A stretch of DNA of 64,000 bases. It comes from Gymnothorax reevesii. Lineage: Eukaryota; Chordata; Actinopteri; Anguilliformes; Muraenidae. Positions within the stretch are counted from its first letter, which is position 1. Every line of letters begins with the position of its first letter. The position numbers and the translations under genes were made by a program. Below the pieces are notes generated by a model. The model was not told the origin of the DNA. It saw only the letters and a list, made by a program, of their open reading frames with translations, and did not search any database. The stretch covers positions 71,715,607 through 71,779,606 of the forward strand of contig CM056586.1 in the NCBI GenBank assembly GCA_029721435.1, given 5' to 3'. Positions 48,532 to 60,774 of the stretch are shown in pieces.

Positions 48532-50250
48532 TAAAAAGCATTACCAGTATACGGCCTCTGGGTCACTTTGTTCTCATGTTGCACACACTGACAGACCAGT
48601 TGTTTCAGGTGTCAGCATTCGAGGTAACCCGATACCCTCTACTGGGGGAAGCGAAATGGCTCTTCCTTCCGTTGATGGAGATTATCAGGGAAACACGGTG
48701 CGTGAGGCTGGTGTATTCGCATCTTCACTAAACACAAATCTACAGAGTGGGGCTTCATTAGCTAATAGCCTGTTTAAGACACTGGCTAGCTAACCGCCGA
48801 GTTGTGCTATCCGCGGGGGTAACACACGTATGAACTTGGTGACTAAATCAAACAATACAATGATGGTTTGATTCAGAACGAATCTGTCAGTTGGGAGCAC
48901 TCGTTTCCTCCTGGTGCGTTACCATTGAGGAATTGTTCAGGAATTCAGGCTGATAACCTTGTCCCAGCAGAGTGTTTGGTACATGTCAATGTCGTCCTGA
49001 GGGGTTTTTTTTTTCTCTTTTTCCAGCAATAATACACCACTGTCAAGAAACAGACCACGCAATGCATAAATTACGTTTTATTAAACGACACCATATGCAA
49101 GACCATTACTCCAATGTTAAAAGGGACATAGAAACAAGAGGCCAGGTAATAATTAAATAATCTGCAATGACACCATTTTAACCTAAGTTCGGCCGGGGAA
49201 AACTGCATTTATAAAATTTAACACTGAAGAGAATCCGCTCAGGCTAAAATGCGGTACTGGACCAAATGCTGCCACAGGAAATCACCGTCGCCCTAATTTA
49301 CTTAAGAAGTTTCACCCACACAATTCTCTAATACCAGAAACTGTCTCCCCCATCTCGCTACCCCAATACAGATCACAGCACCGAGCAGCCCATAAAACAT
49401 CAATAAAATCCACGTACTCGCAACACAGCACTTAAAACGACATTATAAAAATGGTCAGACATGGCTGGGAAGAGGTATGAAATGTTAAAGCCTCTCTGTG
49501 CTTTCTCGCTTGAGGAAAAGTTACTTAAGTCCCGGCATATGCTCCACTCGCCACTGTCCTTATTGGCTTCCATTCAAGCCCAGCGTTGCACTCCGTTCTC
49601 CGCCATCTAAACTGCGGCTCCTTATCCGCGTCCTGGGACGAGCCTTCTGCCCGGTTGCCGGCTTTGCTTGCCACTGGACCCACTGTTCGCGTCTTCCATG
49701 TGTAATGCTGCTTTGTCAGTCCAAACGCCTCGTCCCTCCTCCTGCCAACCAACACTCTTTTAAAAAACACAGTCATTAGCCTCCCCCAATCCTGAGCTGT
49801 GGGGGGAGCGTGGTGCGTTTAACTCAGCATTCCCTATCGCCTTCATCTGCCCAGTCCCAACAATTCAATTAATCCCCACACAGAAAACCATGCAAATGCT
49901 CCTAAAAATCAAACTCACAGATTAGTGATAATATACCAATCCCACAAGGTGTAACAATTAGAACATGCAAACAACCATGGGGCAAGGTAAATGAAACACA
50001 GCTCTAAAAATAAATTATCCCACTTTGACATCAACATGCACCTTCTTCCGGGGTATGCGGAAAGGGAGCTGTCAGTCACGCTGCATCTCGGTGCCAAGGG
50101 GCGGAGTGTCGTCACATGCGTGACATTAGTACCTGCATGCATGAAACTGTGGAGAAAAGGTTCACTCGTTAGACCCCACAGGCCGATGTGTCTTCGGATG
50201 CTAATATTTCTGAAGTTAAATGGAATAAAAGGCTGCCGTTTAACGCAGAA
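48532..50250. other. unassigned interior of the DIRS element
   Basis: This 1.7 kb should carry reverse transcriptase, RNase H and methyltransferase in an intact DIRS element, but I recognise none. It may be unrelated inserted or rearranged DNA. No terminal repeats or target duplications were found within it. Confidence 0.45.
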
Positions 50251-50438
50251 ATAGATGTGCCCCCCGCTGTCCTTGGTGAGTGAGTCACCAGGTACTGTGC
50301 TCGGGGAGGCAGCAGAGACATTGCTGTTATTATCCTCTCAGCCCTTTCGGACAGGGTCCCCCAGTCGACCCCTCCCTTGGGGGGACCACCGTTTGAACCC
50401 CTGGACCAGGCAGACCTGCATATCCTATCTATCAAGAC
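50251..50438 (+). pseudogene. DIRS tyrosine recombinase, 5' part
   Basis: On the plus strand the frame reads ILSALSDRVP then GGPPFEPLDQADLHILSIKT, the characteristic start of the fish DIRS recombinase domain. It stops at the hAT insertion at 50438, whose 8-bp duplication atcaagac (50431-50438) encodes the last residues. The domain continues at 51239. Confidence 0.75.
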
Positions 50439-51238
50439 CAGTGACGTGCAGTCGGAGGTTAGTTTGGTGAGGCAGAAACCTCCCCTTTGCTTGATTAGCA
50501 ATTAGATGATTAATCAGTTTAGTAAGACTATTAGGCAGAATGACGGGCCATTTTAAGTTTCCGCGGCGTTATTACTCAGTAGGCTACATCAAACCTGAAA
50601 TGCTCACGAAACTGCAGTTTTGCGAGTTTTCGCTTACAGGAAGCCAGAGACGTGCGGTGAGGTGAGGCAGTGACCCAAACTTTTATCACAGGATTTTGTG
50701 AACCTGTTCCCACGTACTGTTCCTGATTGACAATGAAAACAGTTAAGACCAAGCCTATAGGAAGCCTGATACTGATAGAGGAGATAATGACTCCATTCAC
50801 ATATACGCTGCAATTCGAGACTGCAAGGATGGAAATCGGAATAATAAATTAGGAAAAATTCTCTTGGTAATTGTGTATATCGTCTAAACGTTTTGTTAAT
50901 CAGATTAAGAAAGAAGACTGAAAATAAACGCCCACTTTTTGTTTGGGTGTAAAAGCGCATATTCGAAGGAGAATACATTATATAGGCTATCGATTAAGCA
51001 TTGAACTCTGCATAAGTCAAACTGTGTTAATATTTTCTGATGACATTGCTTTGGCTTCCTGGAAGCAAGTACACGCAAATCTGTTGTAGAGCATTTCAGC
51101 TTTGATGTACTGAGCAATAACACCGCGGAAACTTAAACTGGCCCGTCATTCTTACTAAACTAGTTAATCGTATGATTGCTAATCAGGCAAAAGGGGTGGT
51201 TTCTGCCTCACCAAACTAACCTCCACCGCACGTCACTG
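50439..51238. mobile_element. hAT foldback MITE (800 bp) inserted in the DIRS recombinase, perfect 8-bp TSD
   Basis: Starts CAGTGACGTGC and ends GCACGTCACTG, with inverted arms of about 130 bp sharing ggttagtttggtgaggcag, gattagcaat and tttccgcgg. It is flanked by ATCAAGAC on both sides (50431-50438 and 51239-51246). The 8-bp duplication and CAG-type ends fit hAT. A second, internal start-like motif (gagacgtgcggtgaggtg) lies at about 50647-50664, suggesting an older internal copy of the terminus. There is no transposase, and the frames on the minus strand are shadows. Confidence 0.92.
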
Positions 51239-51834
51239 ATCAAGACGGCCCTCCTTTTGGCCTTGGCGTCAGCTAGGAGGGTGAGCAAGCTGGGATGCTC
51301 TCTCTGTGCACCCGTCGTGCTTGACCCTGAGAGAGGTCCAGGGGTCGGTGGAGCTGCGTCCTAACCCAGCTCTTCGGCCAAAGGTCTTCACCACAGATTT
51401 CAAATCATTGGTCATCGGACTGCAGGCCTTCTGTCCACCGCCTCATGCAACCAGCGAACAGGAACGGATGCACAAGCTGTGCCCAGTGCGCGCTCAGTCT
51501 ATACTTGGAATGCACGGCAAGTATCAGGAGGGTAGATCAACTGTTTGTTTGCTATGGTGGGCGGGCTCAGGGGGCCCCTCTGTCAGCACAACGCCTCGCC
51601 CACTGGATTTGTGATGCTATCTGCAGAGCCTATTCAGCAGTGGGCCTCATTGCCCCAGCAGGGCTGACCGTGCTGTTGACTCGGGGCATTGCATCCTCTA
51701 CAGCACTATTTAAGGGCATATCTATAGAGGAATTCTGCTTGGTTGTCTGCCTTGACAGAGATATGACAGCTAGCATGGTCGCACATTCAGTATTGAGAGC
51801 TGTATCGGCAGGGTCCCTGTCCAACACTGGATAG
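51239..51834 (+). pseudogene. DIRS tyrosine recombinase, 3' part
   Basis: It resumes as ALLLALASARRVSKL, which contains the first conserved Arg of the RV/S-type motif. Frameshifts follow through HPSCLTLREVQGSVELRPNP and DQLFVCYGGRAQGAPLSAQR to LAHWICDAICRAY. The usual H-S-T-R-G motif near the C-terminus reads LLTRG here (His lost), and the region that should hold the nucleophilic Tyr (FYxL) reads MVAHSVLRA (Tyr lost). Cut-and-join of the circular DNA intermediate would therefore be abolished even without the hAT insertion. Confidence 0.8.
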
Positions 51835-52100
51835 TGTTTCTTCCACAGCCTGAGGCGGTGCGCTCTGGGTGTGCCCTGCCCAGAGGTGTGGGGGGCCTGT
51901 CACTGTGAATGGACAGCTAATGGAAGAAGCCCTATCAGTGGGGCCCCCTTCCAAGGCCAACTTGTGTGTGGATTTGTGCCCTGGGCTGGGACGGGTTACG
52001 CTGCCTGGCGGTGCTCACCCCAGTGTGTGGAACGGTTTCTCTTGGTTTTTGATAGAACTCTGTGGTTGGGGCCACCTGGGAGAACATCCATCCCTAATGG

Positions 52101-52225
52101 CCTTTGCCTTAGGTGTAAACCAATAGCGAAGCCCGTTAAAGGGCTAAGAAATAGAATGAGTACGAAAAAGAACTACTGGTTACGTGGATGTAACTCCTGT
52201 TCTCTGAGTAGTGCGTAGCCCTCTA
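52101..52225 (+). repeat. DIRS internal complementary region
   Basis: aaaccaatagcgaagcccgt followed by actactggttacgtggatg and agccctctaac combines sequences complementary to the outer parts of the two terminal repeats. This is the diagnostic internal complementary region used as a template during DIRS replication. Confidence 0.8.
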
Positions 52226-52274
52226 ACAACCTGCCCAGCTGGCTCCGAGGGTGAGATGCTAAGTTTCAAAGGGA

Positions 52275-52470
52275 GACGAGCATTGGCAGCACTGAGGCTT
52301 TATAGGAGGTGAGTATCCTAGCCCCTCCTACGGAGCAGGTGAGTTCAATTTTCTTTCTCAGGCACCGGGGCGGGGCCTCGAAGGGGTAAACCAATGGCGA
52401 AGCCCGTTAGAGGGCTGCACACGTACTCATAGAACTGGAGTTACATCCAGGTAACCAGTAGTTATCTCGG
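52275..52470 (-). repeat. DIRS right inverted terminal repeat
   Basis: Inverse copy of 47015-47225, including ctgaggctttataggagg, gcaccggggcggggcctcg and gcgaagcccgttagagggc. It has scattered differences but high overall match. Confidence 0.9.
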
Positions 52471-52539
52471 GCGATTGCGCGTGATTTTGTAATTATCACG
52501 AGATCTCATCAGGCTCGCTCATTGGTCTCGCTACTGTAG

Positions 52540-52646
52540 CCGTCTGGCACTGTTACGGATCAAAGAAACAGTCAGTGTAAATTGACAGACAGCAATGCAC
52601 GCAGCACGGCAGAGACAGACAGACCACGTATCTGGTGTAAATCCCA
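52540..52646. mobile_element. Right half of the transposon split by DIRS
   Basis: gcacgcagcacggcagag and cgtatctggtgtaaat form the inverse of the left-hand motif near 46505. The evidence is short and decayed. Confidence 0.4.
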
Positions 52647-53790
52647 AGTTAGCCTAATGTTGACAGAAATATAAATAGAAGGCATGAAGAATAAAAATCC
52701 CCATTGTGATATATTGGAAACAACTGCATAAAAAGAGGAGGAAAACATCAAATTAAATAATTAGTTGGTTGCTAGTTGGTGAAAACTACTTGACACACAG
52801 TCACAAACACCATGTCATTTATTATGCAAGTAAATAGCAGTCAAACTTGTTTTCTGTCATATTCTCATTAGTAAGTTCAAGAAAGGCATTTTGAAATAAA
52901 ACGTGTTCAGCTACCTAATTTCTCAGTGTCTAATTTGATCTGACTTCAGATTACTTGCAATATACAGAAAAGTTATATCACTCTCCATGCATAGATTTTT
53001 CTGTCAAATGTGGCACAAGAACATAAGTCACTGCTCGAAGCATGAAATGCACCAAAGACAAATTAACAGCTTGTTAAAATCCAATGATAGCAATCATGGT
53101 AGGAACAAAAACTTGCATACACTGTGAGCCCTTAGGACCAATATTGATAACCACTATTTTAGTTAAACAAAGTCAAACACTAAAAAATGGACTTGTGCAA
53201 TGAAAAACGCCTAGAAAAAGAATTTATATTTAAAAAAATTAATGGATCAGCTGTGGATTTCATTTGAGCAAATGAGAATGTAGTACAAATGCTTTCCAGA
53301 GAATAAATGTGGTGTTTTTGCTGGGCTTGGTCCAGACAGCACAGTCTGTTTCTGATATTCAAGGACACATGAAACATTAAAAAGCAGCTAAATACTGTGA
53401 ATCTATCCACTTACATCACTTCATTGGGCCCTCTGTAAAACAGCATTGATGGTACAAAGGGAATCAAAGGGGCGATCAAATCAACAGCATGTGACTGTTT
53501 ATTAGGATTGTGACCAGCTGCAAAACAAGATGAAAATACTGAGGTCCAAAGGGGACAAACAGTTGGTAGCAGGGATTCAATTAATATCGGTGCCAGTCTC
53601 AACCAAAATGTATGTCTTGTGCAAATTAATTGGATAACAGTGCTTGCTAAATGAGCTGAATGGAGTGCAACTAGCTGTGCCAAGTGATGGATGTTTTACA
53701 TAAACACCTCAAAGATCACTGCATAGTACCTTTTAGCCGCGTTTCATTAATCTCTTTGACTTGTATGATGCAACTAATGTGATTGCATCA
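52647..53790. other. intergenic, no feature recognised
   Basis: AT-rich sequence with no exon, RNA or transposon end recognised. Confidence 0.45.
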
Positions 53791-53927
53791 TTAACCCTTT
53801 GATGCATGGGACCTTTCCCCTTGGTCAATAGGGGGTGTTTATCAATCCAGGGCTGGATGCCCAGTGAAAGCTTAGAGGGGAAACTAAAAAACCTCATGTA
53901 TGTGAGGCGTATGCATCAAAGGGTTAA
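53791..53927. mobile_element. TTAA-flanked MITE, family 3 (137 bp)
   Basis: TTAA (53791-53794) then CCCTTTGATGCAT; right end ATGCATCAAAGGG then TTAA (53924-53927), a perfect 13-bp inverted repeat. It directly abuts a Tc1 transposase remnant, and the open frame 53806-54015 is a chimera of the two. The interior is unlike families 1 and 2. Confidence 0.85.
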
Positions 53928-54151
53928 AACCGTGCTGGACTGGCCTGGTCATTCACCTGACCTCAATCCCATTGAGAATCTCTGGTGCATCATCAGGTCA
54001 CGGCTGCAGCACTAAAGCCAAAGTCATCGCTGCAGGTGTCCAGGTGTGGAATCATGAAGAAATCAAGTCAACCTACAAAAACCTGGTCAGCTCCATGCCA
54101 AAATGGGTGGAACAGCTTATCAAGAACCGTGGAGGACACATGTCGTACTGA
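53928..54151 (+). pseudogene. Tc1-like transposase C-terminal remnant
   Basis: Immediately right of the MITE the frame reads VLDWPGHSPDLNPIENLW, the DDE-domain end with the catalytic Glu in SPDLNPIEN. After a stop and frame change it continues to YKNLVSSMPKWVEQLIKN and RGGHMSY, the usual Tc1 C-terminus. The rest of the transposon to the left is gone; some 3' flank may extend to about 54370. Confidence 0.8.
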
Positions 54152-57100
54152 GTGCTGAATGTAGATGCTATTAAAGTCATAAAATGCCTGAAAACCTTTG
54201 TTGTTGGTTTTTACCACTCCAGCCTGCTTTACCCAATTAATGTGCACAACACAGTATGCTGTATGTAAGTTAAATGTAAAAACAGTCATAATTCCTCTGT
54301 TGTTTTTACAAGATCTTTGACAAAAGCCATAAATTACAGCAAAAATTCCATATATCAAGCACATATTGAATCATTTATTTTAAATCAATTGTGATGGCAA
54401 GTAATTTTTAATTCTTTAATGACACTGTAAGCATACTATGTTACGGTTATACAGTACAGTGTCATCTATCATACTAAATGAACCGAGGAAGCCAAGAGCA
54501 GGATGTAGAGGAAGGAGCTGTAGTAAAGCCCACATCAGTGCAAGGTTACGCAATGGCAAACTGAGCAATAAATGGCAGGCAAGACGCACGCGATGGGCAG
54601 GCAGAGGACAGGCTGCGCCGAACAGTTTACAGGCGGTGAGGCTGGTCAGAGTCATAGTTCCAGTCCAAGGTTGATTCCGCAGGGCCTGTTTGGGAGAAGA
54701 GAGAGACAGTTGGTAGAGGAAGGACAAATGGAAAACAGGAGATGATGATGACGAGCGATACAGCCAACATAAACAAAGGGCTGAGGAGAGCACCGGAAAC
54801 TAGGAAGGAATTCACACGAAACACCGTGAGAGAATGAGTTGAACACAAAGGCCTGTCAGCAATCAGGTGTAGTGAAAGACAATAGACAGGAACCAAAATG
54901 CACAGAGACTACAGCTGACGATGAGGTGCAGGTAGGTTGCAAAGTCAATGCACAAAGGGAGGGGTAATTAGAACATTGATATCACGCAGTATTTCTCACA
55001 TTTTCTCATTTAGAGTTTCTGTATATTCTTCAAGTATTCTAGTATCATTGCCAATTGCCCATTGGCAGTCAGGGGTGCCAGTAATTTTGGAGCCCAATGG
55101 ATATACTCTGGAAGGTAAAGTGTTTAAGGGCAGGTGAGATGACATTCCAATGTATTTTTTTAATGTTATGACCTAAACACACCCATGATTAATTAAGAGA
55201 CTAATTGACGCCCCCTGGCATGATGCACCTTACTTTGGGCTCAGATTATCTGCCATTGAACCACCAAAAGTGGATTTGGAAACAGCTCAATGGCAGTCGC
55301 GCTCCACACTTCAGACTGTACCCTTAGATCGTTAAAATATAACCCCATGAATTTTATCTGGTTATCATGCGCCTTGAGAAGAAAATGAGCAACACAACAC
55401 CGGATATCAATCATCTTACTGCACAATAGCCATCTTTGTTTTTGCTCCAAATCCACTTACACTGATTATTGCTAAAGGCTGCTATTTTGGTCTCATTATC
55501 TAACCCACACCTGGGCTGAGGATTAACTGGGTCTGGTAAAAAAAAAAAAAAAGTTTCACAATAAAAATAATTTCAATTTTAACAGGTTCTTTGTCCTGAT
55601 ATGAATTTTGAGTAACAGAGAGTAGCTAATCGAAACATCCAGAAAATACATGATGCTTTGTTGAAATTTTCTGTCCGTTTCACCTCCTCAAGAGGTTCCA
55701 GGCCCAGTTTGTCCACTCGGGGAGATGGATTCAGGTCACGTGATGAGCCTGCAGGCCCGCTGAAATCTACAGTCCAGTGGGACAGCTGCCCGCTCTGAAA
55801 ACTGTGAATAAGCTTTGGATGATTCAGTTTAAGCCTGATCATTTCAAGGATTTCCAAGATATTGCAGCTCGAGGCAGGTATGATCAAATTCTTTATTCCA
55901 AGGTTGTCTTTGCATTATGAGCAAACACATCCTTAAGGCCTGAAGTGTAAGACTAGCTTTACTGAGCACTTTAAGGTGGAAACTGTTCTTCCAACATTAG
56001 CCACCAGTCTCTAAAACAAAGATACAGCCCTTTATTCTGAACAAAACCTTTCATGGACTCAAAACAGCCAAACCTGTGGCTGAGTTTTCGACTGCAAAAA
56101 AGAATAAAATAAAAGCAATACTGAATTTCATGCCAGCTGGAGACAAAACTTATTTGTCCCTGGTGGCACAGTAAGGTTGTATTGAGTCTTTACTTACTGC
56201 TGTGTAACTGTCATTGGAAATGCGCCTACGCTGGAGACAGTTTTATTGGACAACCATGTTTTTATCTTCTGCCTTTAATTTGTGTGTTGATTGTAATCAA
56301 CTTCTGTGTTGATAGAGGTTTTCATATAATGCCGAGGGGCCAAATTGGTTTTCATTGGCAGCAAAGATGATTAGTTTAGAGCCGGGAAAACTATTTATAA
56401 TTACTTGTGATGCTATGTACTGGAGCAAATATCTTCTTCCACCGCAGAAACAAGAGGCATTCAGATGCTAAGCCATGAGAAACTTAGGACTTCTATTCGA
56501 AGGCAGCCGCCCCCTTTAAGTGATTATTACTGATTGATGAACTGTTTTCATTACTAATCTGTATTATTTTCTACCATAACAAACTTTTGGAAGATGTATA
56601 TTTTTGTAATTTTTTTAAATCATAAGGGTGGACATAAAATTTGGCGGTTCAATATCTCTGGAAATGCACAGACCTGTCCAGGACGTCTTTTTGCCTATAG
56701 TATAAGCTTGTGAAATTTGCAAAATTTTTAAAACTTCAAAAAGCTATCTTTAATTTCATTTTCCTAGGTCCTCTACCCAAGTCATCCAACCTTCCTGCAT
56801 GGCAACCTGGCCTTTTAAATGCTGATAACTTACCCAAGCTTAAATTACTGGAAAAAAAAACATTTTTTAGAGGAGCAAATTATGATGAGAAAAAATTTCA
56901 CATCTAATTTTCTCAATGTTGTGGAAAGTGGAGATACGCCCAAATACTCCTCAACCCACAAAATGACGCCACAATTTCATGACAACAAAAGCTTTTATTA
57001 GTAACATTGTGTAGGTGCATCTGATCCCAGTTTTAGAGCCTTTCTGACCCCAAAGACATTGTTCATGTCTGCAGCTGTTGGCGTAAGATCCTCACACCCC

Positions 57101-58512
57101 TCCTCACCGCAGGATACACCCCCTCACAGAGGGCGCATTCAAAATAACCACACGTCCTCTTCCAGGTAGATTTTTAACACTGCCGCAGGCCTTAAATTTC
57201 TTATTTATTGCCCCCTTAGTCAAAATTGGTGTTTTCAGCTTTTTTTCTTTTTTTATAGCTATTTGCATATAGCATTTCCACATTTGCAATGCAGAACAAC
57301 CTTCTGTTAAACTTCATTGCGGTTTCTTCTTATCCTTGGTGATGGGTAACCTGGAGAAATTCTCCTGTGTGTCAACACCTACTGTATTTATACCACAGGG
57401 CATCAGGAATATACTGGTGACCATTTAAGTTTTATTAATCACTATGTTGAACTTTAAGTGGTAAAACTGAAATATGCATTCCCTTCAAATACATTTTTAC
57501 ATGTTTTATTAGATTTTCTCAAAGTGCAAAGATTTATAGTGTACATGTTTGTGGGGAAAATATTCATTTGAGGAATATTCTTTCCTTCAAGCATTTTATT
57601 TCAAATTCAAGGCTAAATTTCTGTTAGTGTTTTGAATAAAACATTGGGAGGATTGACAGCAACCACATTTTTTCATAGCCCTTTCGGCTAATATTTACTA
57701 GTGGTAGCAGTATTAGAGGAGATCTCTGTATATACATCAGGGCTGTAAGTCCATAATGCGGCCAAATGTTGTGTGGGTTGAATTTACACGGCTGTCTCCT
57801 TTAAAATTTGTGAATTTGGCTTTGAAATCCCAACATTTTTTTCTATCCATCTGTCAATGAAAACAAAGGTGTTCACTGATACAATCTTTACATGCTTTAT
57901 TACCTTTTAAATGGGCCAGATATTCCTAAGTCTCTGGGGATATCAACTGATTAATGACAAGGGAGACGTCAGAAACATTCCTGTTTTATTTCTTTTGGAG
58001 TCTCTCACTCTCTGATGCGCTGCCCAGAAATGTTACTGCAAGGGCTGTCCTTAGGTGCCAGCTCTTCAGAAGCTGATAGAGGCAAATCATCCATGTTTTT
58101 TTTTTTATTTCTAAGTGCTCTCTTCTGTTCTGAAAGGAATAAAATGTTCATCATACCGTTCAGGGTTTCTGGAGAACATATTCTGCAGCATGTTTACCAC
58201 TTAGTACAACCGTCGTTAAAACTAACACAGCTGTCATTCTCTATGTCCTTTATCTGCAGACAAGCGCATTGACAGGTTTTGAGAGGCCACCTTTGAAATA
58301 CACACTTTCTTGAGCCACAGAAGCACAGTCTGTGACTGAACTACACTCCAAAATTAAAGTACAAAAAAGTCCCTGGATATGTTCTTGTGTTCATATCCAT
58401 TCATTATGTAACCTGCTCATTTTTAGACAGGATTGCTGGGAGTGCTGAAGGCAGTACCAGTATGCATTGGGAGAGAGACAAGAGTACAGTCAGGACCGTC
58501 TGCCAATTGCAG
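54152..58512. other. intergenic, no gene recognised
   Basis: About 4.3 kb of mixed sequence. A block at about 56170-56480 is non-repetitive with several ATTA/TAAT cores and could be a conserved element. Open frames such as 54416-54793 and 55579-55887 (minus) lack recognisable domains. Confidence 0.35.
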
Positions 58513-58860
58513 TCACTGTCTTTTAAAATTTCCAGGCAAGTGGCTTAAAGCTCGCCGATGAATACAGGGCGAGTATTTTTGCGACCCTTGCGGCTCGTTC
58601 AAAGGCTGGGGCAACCAGAAAACTGCAAAGATTGGACATCCACTGCATTTTTCACAAGGAACTTCTTTGCTGTGATGGGCAGGTGACTCCAGGACAGATT
58701 CAGTCTGAGGTTCAGGGCCCATGCTGATGCTTAACGAGTTTAAACTTAGTTTACCTCTTACACCAAACATGCTGAGATTTTGAGAAGAATCCTGAGCCTC
58801 ATTCTCCAATATGAGCTTAAACCTCTTAATGCAGCTGCATGGGCCAAATAGAGATCTATC
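58513..58860 (-). other. candidate coding segment of unknown identity
   Basis: A 121-codon minus frame contains, from 58860 downward, DRSLFGPCSCIKRFKLILEN and a later Cys-x2-Cys-x2-Cys motif (CEKCSGC). Directly upstream is a good splice-acceptor-like sequence (tttgtttcttcactctcag ending at 58861), and GTAAGA near 58767 could be a donor. I do not recognise the peptide. Alternatives are chance or transposon-derived sequence; there is no second exon in view and nothing ties it to znf804a. Confidence 0.2.
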
Positions 58861-60774
58861 CTGAGAGTGAAGAAACAAAGTGCAGATTTACACACAAAAA
58901 AAAATCTTATTTTTTATGAAAAAGTTTTTATCTAAAATTAAATTAAAACAAAATCAGCATTATGAAATTGTCAGTTGCATTATAGGGGCTTATCTCAACA
59001 GCTACCTGACATGGCTCAAAAGAATCAATGAATCACAATCAGAAATGGCAGTTTTTAGTTGGCTACATTCACAAACCGTGCACGGGGACTCCGTAGCACA
59101 ACCAGACCAAATTTGGAAACTAAAACAAACCCACTGTGCCCACTGACACTTCAGCCAAGTAACACAGCGCATGTCCACAGCAAATGAGTTTCTGGGAACG
59201 AGAGTTGTTAATTTATGCACATATCTGCAGTGCACAAGCCGTGATTCACCACGCACTTCCAGCGGGTCTCTCTCGCTTCTGGTTTTGCAGTCTCCACGAA
59301 GACTTGATCCCATCTTTGCCGCCTCAAAGCACTGTTGGCGCTACTGTTCTGTATCATGCAGCATGTTTACCAGCGGAGTGTAACGATGGAGACAGAACCA
59401 GCCTGGTTTTCAGGAGGCGTGCATTTTTTTCAAGCTTTGTTTTTGTGAGGTGCACGCTTTTTTCCTCACCTCAATTTTTTTGAGTGCGCTATACTGCGCG
59501 TGTGCGAAAGCGCACTTTAAAAGACAGTGACTGCAATTCATCACAGTGTCTCTTGCATACTTGGAGAGAAAAGGTATTGCACATCCTGAAGCACTTAAAT
59601 ATTTCTTCTAGGATGCCTTTGCTGTCTTACTCCAAGCACTCCTAGAAAAAAGGGACAGAAGTAATGGATGTGGGCCATTCCACGCCTGCGCTATAAGGTT
59701 GCACCACAATACATATTTATTTTGCTTTATTTTTCAATGTTTTGGACCAATGATCTCTGCTCTGAGGCCCAATTAACTGATTTGTACATTTCGTTTGACC
59801 AATACATTATTTGATGCTTCACCAGATAAATCGTGAAGGTTTTTCAAGATTAGCACTTATTTCAATATTGATTTTCGTGATGTATTTCAAAAAAAATTTG
59901 AGACAGTTATTTACCACTTTGTAATGTTGCCATTTCTCTTCAAAAATATTCAATAAATCTTTGGGGACTGAAGGTAGCAAGTAATAAAGAGTTTAATTTT
60001 GTGTGATTCTTTCTGCAACAAGTCTGAAGTATGAGGTCTTCATTGTCACATTGTATTGCCTCAAAATGTGCTGCACCTTTTCTTTTGGGGACGAGCTGAG
60101 ATTGCAGGCGGAATATTCCAGCACCAGAACCTGCGGCGTTCTCTGGTGCAGCCAGTTTTTTTTTTTTTGTGCCATGAAACACAAGTCAAAGTATATCTCA
60201 AAATCAATGCATTCTGTTTTTATGTATACTGTGCCAACCTCTCTCAGTTGTGGTTATGCCTCTCAGTGGAAAGACATTGTCCCGGGTCAAATTAAATTAC
60301 TTGAATACCCTCTTTCAAACCTGCAACATTCAATTGCTTAGTCAAGTAATGAAGGTATTCCTGTTTTCTTGGTGAATGTCAGCATTTGCTAACAGATGTA
60401 TTAAGCATTGCAGCAGTACAACATGTAATGCAGAGTGTGTTCTGGTTATTGTAAGCATAGCTAAAGCTGACCAGATACACTAAGTGATTTTTCCAATCCT
60501 TTTATTTGAGGTTTTCTCCACCTTATCTCCACCCTCAACACAGCTGAACTGTTTGTCTCGCTGCAGCGACCTGTTGCCCCGGACTCAGGCGAAAGATGTT
60601 GTTTCACACGAAACCTTCGACTCAAGCCTTCACTTGTTTTACACAATGTAGTCGCTAATCACACACTGCCTATGCCGTCAAAGGACAACACAGTCAGCAT
60701 AAAATTTGCTCAAACAGCTACATGTGCTCGGTCCACCAGAAGTGGCTGCAAAAGGGTGATGAGATTAACAAATC
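58861..60774. other. intergenic, no gene recognised
   Basis: Mixed sequence including T-rich runs (about 60157-60169). The overlapping frames 59002-59483 and 59940-60341 carry no domain. Confidence 0.45.

Larger units (their letters stand above)
47015..52470 (+). mobile_element. DIRS-like tyrosine-recombinase retrotransposon, degenerate
   Basis: Inverted terminal repeats (47015-47225 and 52275-52470), an internal complementary region just left of the right repeat (52101-52225), a cysteine-rich gag-like ORF and a tyrosine-recombinase domain identify a DIRS-type element. DIRS elements use a recombinase rather than an integrase and make no target duplication; none is seen. No reverse transcriptase, RNase H or methyltransferase is recognisable between gag and recombinase. 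The gag has frameshifts, the recombinase has lost catalytic residues, and a hAT element splits it. The element is dead. Confidence 0.88.

Noticed and set aside
53806..54015. Single ORF suggesting a novel protein fused to a transposase tail
   Set aside because: A TTAA-bounded MITE abuts a Tc1 remnant; the frame simply runs across the junction.
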